A model generated the notes under the pieces. That model worked only from the letters and a program-made list of their open reading frames with translations. It made no database searches and was not told the origin of the DNA. A DNA stretch of 5,410 bases from Alphaproteobacteria bacterium (GTDB taxonomy: Bacteria; Pseudomonadota; Alphaproteobacteria; UBA3830): NCBI GenBank assembly GCA_025998595.1, contig BNWE01000093.1, positions 1-5,410 on the forward strand, written 5' to 3'. Below are positions 1 through 5,410 of the stretch, in pieces. Position 1 is the stretch's first letter. The number at the start of each line of letters is the position of its first letter. Both the position numbers and the translations under genes were made by a program.

Positions 1-56
1 ACATAGAAAACCAAAGTGATGGGCCAAATGAATTCAAGGTATGGGACGAAAAGTAG
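1..56 (+). CDS. Possible C-terminal end of a gene entering from the left
   Basis: From position 3 one + strand frame is open for 17 codons to a TAG at 54-56. The peptide ends GPNEFKVWDEK, a soluble, charged composition plausible for a protein C-terminus. The other two + frames stop within the first 18 bases. The piece is too short to assign a family, and an open run this short can occur by chance. If real, the gene is convergent with the protease gene that ends at 248. The sequence left of the window is needed to decide. Confidence 0.3.
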   Translation, partial: IENQSDGPNEFKVWDEK

Positions 57-247
57 GATTTATCCGCATTCAGCGTATCTTCAGATTCTTAGCATACCTC
101 CTGCTTTAGCAGGTCGTAATTGATTTCTCTGTGTCGACCAATTTCTCCTTTGTATGTCATTAACCATGTTCATCAATTAGGTTTTGCCACTTTTTGACAG
201 TGGAGTTTGAGATGCTACAAGACGCAAAAAATTAAATGTGAACATGG
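57..247. other. Non-coding spacer downstream of the protease gene
   Basis: No convincing gene is seen in these 191 bases. They hold a short perfect hairpin (100-113), one arm and most of the loop of a 12-bp inverted repeat (161-172 with 239-250), and a five-pair hairpin at 187-203 inside that loop. No hairpin is followed by a clear T-tract on either strand, so a standard intrinsic terminator cannot be claimed. Confidence 0.6.
100..113. repeat. Short perfect hairpin in the spacer
   Basis: CCTGC (100-104) and GCAGG (109-113) are perfect complements around a 4-base TTTA loop. The stem is GC-rich against an AT-rich surrounding. It could help end transcription from either side, but no T-run follows on either strand, so its role is open. 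Confidence 0.4.
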
Positions 248-250
248 TTA
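161..250. repeat. 12-bp perfect inverted repeat spanning the protease stop codon
   Basis: TAACCATGTTCA at 161-172 is exactly complementary to TGAACATGGTTA at 239-250, with 66 bases between. The right arm contains the stop codon of the protease gene (248-250). Within the loop CCACT (187-191) pairs with AGTGG (199-203). In the protease mRNA this would fold as a long-range stem with an apical hairpin just at the end of translation. A miniature transposable element that begins and ends with TA is another possibility, but no flanking target duplication supports it beyond the TA itself. Confidence 0.5.
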
Positions 251-2467
251 CTGTTGAAGAGGATTATTCACGTCGGCGCTAGGAGAAGCCCCAGAATTGG
301 TTCCTGCACTACTGCTAGATGGTGACAAAGAATGAGCAGTAGGAGTTGTAGGAAAAGGAGTTGCTGAAGCATGAGAATCAGCCCCTACTGCAAGTGGCGA
401 CGGAGAAAGAAACCGAGAATTACCGTCGACTTTCACTTTGCCATCGTCTGGCGATGGAGAAAGAGAAGTTGCATTAGGAGGAGTTGTTGCAGGATTGCTA
501 CTAGATGGTGATGGAGAAACTGAAGTTGCGTTAGGAGCTGGCGCTGGACGAGGAGAAGGAGGAGTCCGAACTGTACTACTGCTACCATCTTGTTGCGGCG
601 ATGGAGAAAGAGAAGTTGCGTTAGGAGCTGGCGCAGAACGAGGAGAAGTAGGAGTCCGAACTGCACTACTGCTACCATCTTGTTGCGGCGATGGAGAAAC
701 TGAAGTTGCGTTAGGAGTCGCGAGACGAGGAGGAGCCGCAGGATTATTATTGATTTCCGCACAGTTAGCTCTGAGTTGCTGAAGATTCAAGAGCGCTTCC
801 TCTGAGAAGTCTTTTTCTTCCTCCTTTAGCTTCTCCTCATCTTCCTTGGTTTTAGCTTCAGGCGTTGTTGAAGAGGAGCTGTAGTCTTTTTTGCGATAAT
901 AATCCCCCATTATTCCCTTTAACTTTTCCTCAATACTTGCTTCTCTCAGCCCTCCATTCAAGGCGGTAATTTTGTCTGCAATTAACTGACAATGTGCAAA
1001 TTCGTTAGATAGCTGATAGTGAGGCTTTAATTTGTCGATCTCGCGCACAGCAAGCCTCACATCTTGAATATCCTGATTTTGTCTATCTTCCACAAAATAG
1101 AGTTGTCCACCAATCGTGAATGGTAGTAGACCGCATATAGTCAAAATTTCCTCCGCATTAGTCCAAATAGAAGAGGTTTTGTCTTGCAGACAAATGACGT
1201 ATACATAAATTATCTTCGCTATGATATTTTCACTATTACGGTTTATGAGATCTTCTATTTTCAAGCCCTCCTCTATTGCTTTTGGTGAAATCACAACACT
1301 AGCGAATCCACAATCAATAATTGCTTTGAGCATGGATTCTATCTCTTTTTTGCTTTGAGCATTCCCCAATATATTCTCAAGGTTTATACATTCGCCAATC
1401 TTTTCCACTGCAGAATCCATTTTTTTGGCATTTAGCAACGGAAAAAAAAGTTCGATTAAATTGGCATTTCTTGAATTCAATATCGTGTGTATTGCCAGAG
1501 ATGTAGACTTAACAAAAAGTTCAGGAATTCCAAAAAAACTACTAATTTCGTTATGGTATGCATGTGTTATTTCGTGCAAAATACTAGAATTACCTCGGTT
1601 GTTTGCAGAAAAAAATGTTATCGGTGTCAGTATTAATGCATTATTATTCATACCAAATTTATACGCCTTAAAAAGATTCCGATCTCCGAGAACTACTTTC
1701 ATTTTTTTCGTTCCGGAGTTCAAGAGATTAATTGCCAGCAGCGACATAATCCTTTGAAAACCACTGTAAGTCCCAAGCATCTCCAATAGATGTTCTTTGA
1801 ATTTTTCCTTAGCTTCTACGGGATTATCAAACAATTTTTTAAGATTCTGAATTAGATCATGTAAATTATGTACTTCCATAAATTTTTTATCAAGGAGCTC
1901 CTTATTTTGATGATTTGAGGATTCCAACCATTTGTATTCTTTTATACGTTCTTTTTTGAGATTAATATTGGTTTCTATCAAAGCTCTCACACTCTTTTTG
2001 ATTTCACTAAAATCAAAAAGGCAATCCTTTTCATCTATACAAAGCTTAATTATGCGTTCTTTCTGTTCAGCTTTTAATTCGGTGACAATGTTGTCTTTTG
2101 TAATTCTTTCAGTTTCTGTGATCAGACCAAGCAATTCGTCAGCTCTAGCTCTTTGCGCTTCCACTTTAATGTTGTTTACATTTCGCCTGAATACTTCTTT
2201 CATATTCGGCCAAGACAAATCTATCGTTGGTATGTCCTTGATTTGTGTGTTTCCGATAGTATCATTACCTACACCATACTTCTTAAAACCAAATAGCTCT
2301 CCGAGGCAGCACAACTCATTAATAATATTGTCCACTGAAAAAGATGGCACTTCCGCACTTGATTTCTCCGAGCTTAACGATGATTTGCCTACTGATAAAT
2401 CTATCTTTGATGGCATTCTATGATGTCCACTATTTTTTGTGGCACATATGCCACTGTCAATTAACAT
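248..2467 (-). CDS. Large predicted zinc metalloprotease, M91/NleD effector-like, with Ser/Thr-Pro-rich repeat tail
   Basis: The 739-residue product has no signal peptide or clear transmembrane anchor. Residues about 90-230 are highly charged and helical, likely coiled coil. The key motif is ILHEITHAYHNE, with HExxH at residues 298-302 (bases 1562-1576), where two His would bind zinc and Glu299 would activate water. The hydrophobic strand ALILTPITFF lies just before it. HEhhHAYH after such a strand resembles peptidase family M91, host-targeted type III effectors such as NleD, which cleaves JNK and p38 kinases. The third zinc ligand is not certain; Glu489 in NEFAHCQLIAD is one candidate. Residues 536-566 form an acidic helix, and about 585-739 a disordered Ser/Pro/Thr-rich tail. 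M91 effectors are usually far shorter (NleD is about 230 residues), so this is a much enlarged relative or a separate zincin. The first ATG has no good Shine-Dalgarno site; Met18 (2414-2416) is an alternative start. The gene diverges from bioB. The ORF is secure, the zinc-protease call probable, and the effector role inferred. Confidence 0.75.
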   Translation of the reverse strand: MLIDSGICATKNSGHHRMPSKIDLSVGKSSLSSEKSSAEVPSFSVDNIINELCCLGELFGFKKYGVGNDTIGNTQIKDIPTIDLSWPNMKEVFRRNVNNIKVEAQRARADELLGLITETERITKDNIVTELKAEQKERIIKLCIDEKDCLFDFSEIKKSVRALIETNINLKKERIKEYKWLESSNHQNKELLDKKFMEVHNLHDLIQNLKKLFDNPVEAKEKFKEHLLEMLGTYSGFQRIMSLLAINLLNSGTKKMKVVLGDRNLFKAYKFGMNNNALILTPITFFSANNRGNSSILHEITHAYHNEISSFFGIPELFVKSTSLAIHTILNSRNANLIELFFPLLNAKKMDSAVEKIGECINLENILGNAQSKKEIESMLKAIIDCGFASVVISPKAIEEGLKIEDLINRNSENIIAKIIYVYVICLQDKTSSIWTNAEEILTICGLLPFTIGGQLYFVEDRQNQDIQDVRLAVREIDKLKPHYQLSNEFAHCQLIADKITALNGGLREASIEEKLKGIMGDYYRKKDYSSSSTTPEAKTKEDEEKLKEEEKDFSEEALLNLQQLRANCAEINNNPAAPPRLATPNATSVSPSPQQDGSSSAVRTPTSPRSAPAPNATSLSPSPQQDGSSSTVRTPPSPRPAPAPNATSVSPSPSSSNPATTPPNATSLSPSPDDGKVKVDGNSRFLSPSPLAVGADSHASATPFPTTPTAHSLSPSSSSAGTNSGASPSADVNNPLQQ
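449..715 (-). repeat. In-gene tandem repeat coding for PNATS-x-SPSP units
   Basis: The 3' part of the protease gene contains two 90-bp tandem units, 626-715 and 536-625, that encode near-identical 30-residue repeats (residues 585-614 and 615-644). A shorter 57-bp unit (479-535) and a fourth start (449-478) follow. Each begins with PNATS, then V or L, then SPSP. On the + strand the core ATGGAGAAA recurs at 511, 601 and 691, exactly 90 bp apart, and again at 454. The differences between copies are mostly single bases, which suggests recent duplication by slippage or recombination. Confidence 0.9.
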
Positions 2468-2488
2468 CGCAGAAAAAAACTGGCCATT

Positions 2489-2494
2489 ATTATA
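2489..2494 (-). promoter_or_regulatory. Perfect -10 box (TATAAT) upstream of the protease gene
   Basis: Read on the - strand, 2494-2489 is TATAAT, 21 bases before the first ATG (2465-2467). Transcription would start near 2482 and leave a leader of only about 15 bases. The -35 position, about 2512-2517, reads ATGAGG and is a poor match to TTGACA, so the promoter may be weak or need an activator. If translation starts at Met18 instead, the leader would be about 65 bases. Confidence 0.45.
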
Positions 2495-2686
2495 CTACGT
2501 TTCATTATTTACCTCATTATTAAAATTAAACATAAGGACAATCATAAGGCAGGAAAGTTAATTCTTTATTAAAACAAGCAACAAGACTCTGTCTTTTTCG
2601 ACAAAAAAGATCAAATTAAGACGGCGAGCTTAAATTCGCAAGAAGCTTTTAATGAATCGCTAATTATTTTATATTATTTAATCATT

Positions 2687-2691
2687 GGGAG
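2687..2691 (+). promoter_or_regulatory. Shine-Dalgarno site of bioB
   Basis: GGGAG lies 6 bases before the ATG at 2698-2700 and fixes that start. A TATATT at 2670-2675 could be a -10 box, but with no good -35 element and too little room before the Shine-Dalgarno site it is not claimed. No BioR-like (TTATCTATAA type) or BirA-like operator was found in the 230 bases between the two divergent genes. Confidence 0.65.
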
Positions 2692-2697
2692 TTTCAC

Positions 2698-3642
2698 ATG
2701 GCAGCAAAAATATCATTTAATGACGCGTTCGATATCTTCAATCGTCCGTTCTTTACTTTATTATACGATGCTCATACGATTCATCGTGATAATTTTGATG
2801 AGCAGCTCATACAAATCAGCACATTGCTCAGTCTGAAAACAGGAGGATGCTCCGAAGACTGCGCCTACTGCGCCCAATCTGCAAAAAACGGAAGAAAAGC
2901 GCCGAAGCAACCCATGGTGACCAAAGACGCCGTAATGGAGGCAGCGAAAAAAGCCAAAGAAAGCGGAAGCTCTCGATTCTGCATGAGTATGTCAGGCCGA
3001 AGTCCATCTGACGAAGAATTCGAGTATGTCTGCGATGTGATAAAAAGCGTGAAATCTCTGGGACTTGAGACGTGTGTCACTCTCGGATTTCTTTCTCATG
3101 ATCAGGTAAAAAAATTGAAGGAAGCCGGGCTAGACTACTACAATCACAACGTCGATACATCCGCCGACTTTTACAAAAACATCGTAACCACTCGCACTCT
3201 GGATGATCGCCTAAACACCATAGAAATGATACAAAATGCCGGAATAAAAGTATGTTCCGGAGGCATTATTGGAATGGGCGAGACAAATGAAGATCGAGTA
3301 AAGATGTTGGTTATGCTGGCGAATTTGCCGACTCCTCCCCTATCGGTCCCCATCAATAGATTGGTGAAAATCCCGTGCACTCCGCTGGAAAATGTTCCAG
3401 ATGTGGATAATTTCGATTTCATAAGAACGATTGCGTTGGCGCGCATTCTTATGCCGAAGTCATATGTGAGATTGTCGGCTGGACGGGATTCCATGTCGGA
3501 GGAAATGCAGGCGCTGTGCTTCTTCGCCGGAGCAAATTCTATGTTTTCCGGAGATAAACTGCTTACGGTACCAAATGCGCCATTGCCCAAAGATGCTGCC
3601 ATGATGCAGAAAATGAATCTGAAAGAGGCGATGAGCACATGA
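2698..3642 (+). CDS. bioB: Biotin synthase
   Basis: BioB is the radical-SAM enzyme that inserts sulfur into dethiobiotin to give biotin, the last step of biotin synthesis in the cytosol. The 314-residue product has the [4Fe-4S]/SAM motif CSEDCAYC (Cys51, Cys55, Cys58) and the ligands of the sacrificial [2Fe-2S] cluster: Cys95 (FCMSMSG), Cys126 (LETCVTLG), Cys186 (KVCSGGIIGMGE) and Arg258 (YVRLSAGR). These match Cys53/57/60, Cys97/128/188 and Arg260 of the E. coli enzyme by alignment from memory. YNHNVDTS at 148-155 and SVPINRLVKI are also typical. The protein is slightly shorter than the E. coli one (346 residues), mainly at the C-terminus. Cys227 in KIPCTPL replaces the Gly usual in KGTPL. 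The start is supported by GGGAG at 2687-2691. The gene overlaps the next by 4 bp. No bioA, bioD, bioF or bioC is in view, so those are elsewhere or dethiobiotin is imported. Confidence 0.97.
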   Translation: MAAKISFNDAFDIFNRPFFTLLYDAHTIHRDNFDEQLIQISTLLSLKTGGCSEDCAYCAQSAKNGRKAPKQPMVTKDAVMEAAKKAKESGSSRFCMSMSGRSPSDEEFEYVCDVIKSVKSLGLETCVTLGFLSHDQVKKLKEAGLDYYNHNVDTSADFYKNIVTTRTLDDRLNTIEMIQNAGIKVCSGGIIGMGETNEDRVKMLVMLANLPTPPLSVPINRLVKIPCTPLENVPDVDNFDFIRTIALARILMPKSYVRLSAGRDSMSEEMQALCFFAGANSMFSGDKLLTVPNAPLPKDAAMMQKMNLKEAMST

Positions 3643-4217
3643 CAAAGACACTGTTTGGCGTATCAGATCAGGAACTCTGGAAGTTATTTCCAATTGTCAT
3701 GAGCGAGTATCAGGAAAGCTGGGCAGAAATCTATGAAGCCGAAAAGAAGCTTTTGGAGAAACAAATCGGACCGAGCAACATTCTTCGCATAAGTCACTTC
3801 GGCAGTACCGCTGTTCCGGGACTTAGCGCAAAGCCAATCATAGATATACTGGTCGAAATACCGGATGACGCCGACTTTGATCGTCTGGCGCGAAACATTG
3901 GGCAAATTGGATACATCCATGTTAGATCAGAGTCTGAACCATATCCAAACGCAGTTTTCCTAAAGGGATACGCGCCCAATGGATTCTGCGGACAGGCATT
4001 TCATCTGCACGTAAGAAATTTTGGAGACTGGGATGAACTGCATTTCCAGGATTACCTCCGACAACATCCGAAAGCGGCAGAAGAATACGGTCGATTGAAA
4101 AACACACTTGGCCAAAAATTCAAATTCGATAGAGATTCCTATTCGGCAGCTAAGACAGATTTTGTACTCCGAATTACGGAGATGGCGAAACGTAATATTT
4201 TCAATGGAAAACTGTAA
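3639..4217 (+). CDS. GrpB/UPF0157 family protein (nucleotidyltransferase fold)
   Basis: The 192-residue product carries the family signature SHFGSTAVPGLSAKPIIDIL (residues 52-71), in which GST and the Asp of IIDI correspond to the GS and acidic metal-binding positions of the nucleotidyltransferase fold. Further family features are the HLHV motif (122-125), FQDYLRQHP (136-144) and SYSAAKTDFV near the end, so the domain is complete. The family has no agreed reaction; in some Gram-positive bacteria it is fused to dephospho-CoA kinase (CoaE). The start ATG overlaps the bioB stop as ATGA, and AGAGG at 3624-3628 can serve as a ribosome binding site, so the two genes are probably one operon with coupled translation. 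Whether the protein aids biotin or CoA metabolism is inference. No clear terminator follows the stop codon. Confidence 0.92.
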   Translation: MTKTLFGVSDQELWKLFPIVMSEYQESWAEIYEAEKKLLEKQIGPSNILRISHFGSTAVPGLSAKPIIDILVEIPDDADFDRLARNIGQIGYIHVRSESEPYPNAVFLKGYAPNGFCGQAFHLHVRNFGDWDELHFQDYLRQHPKAAEEYGRLKNTLGQKFKFDRDSYSAAKTDFVLRITEMAKRNIFNGKL

Positions 4218-4263
4218 CTTTTTGCAATTTTAATTTTTTGCGCACATAGAATAAGGCGCCATC

Positions 4264-4280
4264 CCTTACCACCCGTCTTT
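4264..4280. repeat. Left terminal inverted repeat of the IS
   Basis: CCTTACCACCCGTCTTT matches the reverse complement of the right end at 5196-5218. The first 11 bases are identical, then the left end lacks 5 bases (TCCTC) before both continue with GTCTTT. The stop codon of the transposase remnant (4287-4289) lies just inside it. Confidence 0.8.
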
Positions 4281-4286
4281 GTTTTT

Positions 4287-5142
4287 TTACGTGATCCATG
4301 GCACATGAGCCCACAACTCGTGAAAGAAAGTAGACGAGACGATCATAGAGAAGATGATTGCCAAGCCTTTTGTCAAAAATGACCTTTTTGATCTGTTTTG
4401 TTTTTTCTCTGTATACCTTTCCTTTGCTTCTTCAGCCAGCCCCACAGAGGCTCCCCAGTAAAGCGCAATAGCCAGAATAAGCAACAATTTTTCTAATCTT
4501 TCAACATCTCTCACGCTGAAAATCCACGACTTTTTAGATCAGCAAACATGCATTCGATGCTCCAGCGCTGTCCATAATCCAAAATTGTTTCTCTAGAAGG
4601 ATCGCAATCCATCGCAATAATCCAGGCTTCATCATGTCCATCTTCGTGAAGATATCCCAAATTAGTTTGAATGTTTGACTCGTTAAAATCTGCCTCGATG
4701 GCCTTTGGTCCCGGAAGTTTGCCAACATCTTTCGCGGTTATGTTTTTACCTTCATATTGAATCGAAGATCGCGCAGCGAAACCATCAAGCACTGCCTATC
4801 TTCCAGAATCTGGCTTTGATCCATTATCAAAGTTATTGTTTCGCCTTTTTTTAGTAGAATATCAGCGATTTCCAGCACAAAATTTTTCATAAATTCGACA
4901 ACTGTGATTTTTTTGTTTTTTAAAAGTCTACGAATGCGGCTTTCTTGCGATTTTCTTTTGCAAATATTTGGAAGAACATTGATCCATTCGTAAGAATTTA
5001 CACTCCTGGTCGTGAGACTTGCCGCAACGCAATCTGAGGTTGCAGCAATAAGTCTTGGATCAATGTTTGGAACCTTTTGTTTCAGATTGTTTTCGATACA
5101 CCTTGACAAACCCGACGCGCTCCATGTTTTTCTAAGATGCAT
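4287..5142 (-). pseudogene. IS4-family DDE transposase, broken into three frames with internal deletion
   Basis: Three reading frames together give an IS4-type transposase. The N-terminal piece (5142 to about 4775) starts with ATG after GAGGAG and carries the first catalytic Asp in LIMDQSQI (residue 108). The middle piece (about 4775 to 4511) carries NLGYLHEDGHDEAWIIAMD and the exact YREK signature Y-x2-R-x3-E-x6-K in YGQRWSIECMFADLK, which includes the catalytic Glu. The C-terminal piece (4514 to 4287) begins RDVERLEKLLLILAIALYWG, the helix normally following the DLKSRGF segment. Between the first and middle pieces the usual segment with the second catalytic Asp (ADRFYG-like) is missing, roughly 80-90 residues estimated from family memory. 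A second, smaller break lies at SRGFS near 4511, where a few residues including the usual TH are lost. The enzyme must be dead, so the element can move only if a related copy supplies transposase. Confidence 0.9.
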
Positions 5143-5195
5143 AGCTCCTCATTTTGTTAAATACATCAACAGTTTAGCGCATCTTTTTTTGAATG

Positions 5196-5218
5196 AAAAG
5201 ACGAGGAGGGTGGTAAGG
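5196..5218. repeat. Right terminal inverted repeat of the IS
   Basis: The inverse complement of this segment begins CCTTACCACCC, identical to the left end for 11 bases, then has TCCTC that is absent on the left, then GTCTTTT. It lies about 55 bp upstream of the transposase start, the normal place for the 5' end. Confidence 0.8.
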
Positions 5219-5356
5219 CTTGAGACCAACGTGATGCCAAAGTGACGTGGGAGCCGATTTCTCTTGCTGAAGCGAATATATGAGTTAGTTTTTGCAACGT
5301 GGGTGTTTTTTCGCAAACATTTCTTAAAATTTTTTATGTATTTTTCTCAAATTCGC
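5219..5356. other. AT-rich non-coding region right of the IS
   Basis: No gene is recognised here. The open + strand frame ending at 5245 is mostly antisense to the transposase and is not credible. The stretch has T- and A-runs and leads into the strong promoter at 5357-5385. Confidence 0.5.
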
Positions 5357-5385
5357 TTGACTTTTTTGTTTTTCGGAGGTATACT
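5357..5385 (+). promoter_or_regulatory. Strong sigma-70 type promoter firing off the right edge
   Basis: TTGACT (5357-5362) and TATACT (5380-5385) each differ from consensus at one base and are separated by exactly 17 bases. The spacer and upstream region are A/T-rich, like an UP element. Transcription would start near 5392, leaving no room for a gene in the window. Such strong promoters with T-rich spacers are common before tRNA and rRNA genes in alphaproteobacteria, but the downstream gene cannot be seen. Confidence 0.7.
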
Positions 5386-5410
5386 TACTATTATGTTTTT
5401 TTATAATATA

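Larger units (their letters stand above)
4264..5218 (-). mobile_element. Degenerate IS4-family insertion sequence
   Basis: The element is about 955 bp, bounded by imperfect terminal inverted repeats and filled by a broken transposase gene on the - strand. IS4-type elements of this kind are normally about 1.2-1.4 kb. The shortfall is explained by an internal deletion in the transposase near 4765-4780. No target-site duplication is visible: the left flank ends GCCATC and the right begins CTTGAG. This fits an old insertion whose flanks have changed. It lies 46 bp after the grpB-family gene, so it did not disrupt that gene. Confidence 0.85.

Noticed and set aside
81..167. 28-codon - strand frame starting MVNDIQRR
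   Set aside because: There is no ribosome binding site, it is short, and its sequence resembles no known family.
438..782. Open + strand frame of 114 codons, and a second - strand frame (433-762), in the repeat region
   Set aside because: Both are shadows of the 90-bp repeats of the protease tail; their peptides are low-complexity echoes of the same repeats in other frames.
1932..2423. Open + strand frame of 163 codons
   Set aside because: It is antisense to the well-supported coiled-coil part of the protease gene, and its peptide matches no family I recognise.
194..2460. 10-bp inverted repeat TTGACAGTGG (194-203) and CCACTGTCAA (2451-2460) flanking the protease gene
   Set aside because: Several 10-bp inverted matches are expected by chance in 5.4 kb, and the match does not extend.
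2665..2682. Possible BioR operator (TTATCTATAA-like) before bioB
   Set aside because: The AT-rich stretch matches only part of the palindrome and lacks its symmetry.
3171..3638. Open - strand frame of 155 codons
   Set aside because: It lies entirely opposite bioB, whose catalytic residues are unmistakable.
4218..4263. Possible intrinsic terminator after the grpB-family gene
   Set aside because: There are T-runs, but no stable GC-rich stem directly before them.
5012..5245. Open + strand frame of 77 codons at the right end of the IS
   Set aside because: It is antisense to the transposase N-terminus and crosses the inverted repeat; no family resemblance.

Overview
The window most resembles an AT-rich, probably host-associated (intracellular) bacterium, possibly an alphaproteobacterial endosymbiont. 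The grounds are AT-rich spacers, a large predicted effector-like zinc protease with an eukaryote-style Ser/Thr-Pro-rich tail, a lone biotin synthase gene and a decayed insertion sequence. Nothing here fixes the lineage, so this is inference.

Layout from left to right. Positions 1-56 may hold the last 17 codons of a + strand gene running in from the left. Positions 57-247 are a non-coding spacer with a small hairpin and a 12-bp inverted repeat whose right arm covers the stop codon of the next gene. Positions 248-2467 (- strand) encode a 739-residue protein with three parts: a helical N-terminal half, a central HExxH zinc-protease motif resembling the M91/NleD-like effector proteases, and a 155-residue low-complexity tail with four PNATS-x-SPSP units, two of them in 30-residue (90-bp) tandem copies. 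Positions 2468-2697 are a divergent intergenic region with a TATAAT box for the protease gene and a Shine-Dalgarno site for bioB. Positions 2698-3642 (+) encode biotin synthase with all cluster-binding residues, and 3639-4217 (+) encode a GrpB/UPF0157 nucleotidyltransferase-fold protein. These two overlap by ATGA and are probably translated together. Positions 4264-5218 are a decayed IS4-family element on the - strand. Its transposase lies in three frames and has lost the central segment that carries the second catalytic Asp, but its terminal inverted repeats are still recognisable. Positions 5219-5410 carry no gene, but they end with a very good sigma-70 promoter (TTGACT, 17 bp, TATACT) that fires out of the right edge.

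Functionally, the bioB-grpB pair looks like a metabolic unit that makes biotin from dethiobiotin, with an unexplained GrpB partner. The divergent protease is the most interesting gene: it looks like a secreted, host-directed enzyme, although no secretion signal is visible. The insertion sequence and the odd 12-bp inverted repeat suggest that this is a region of gene gain and decay.
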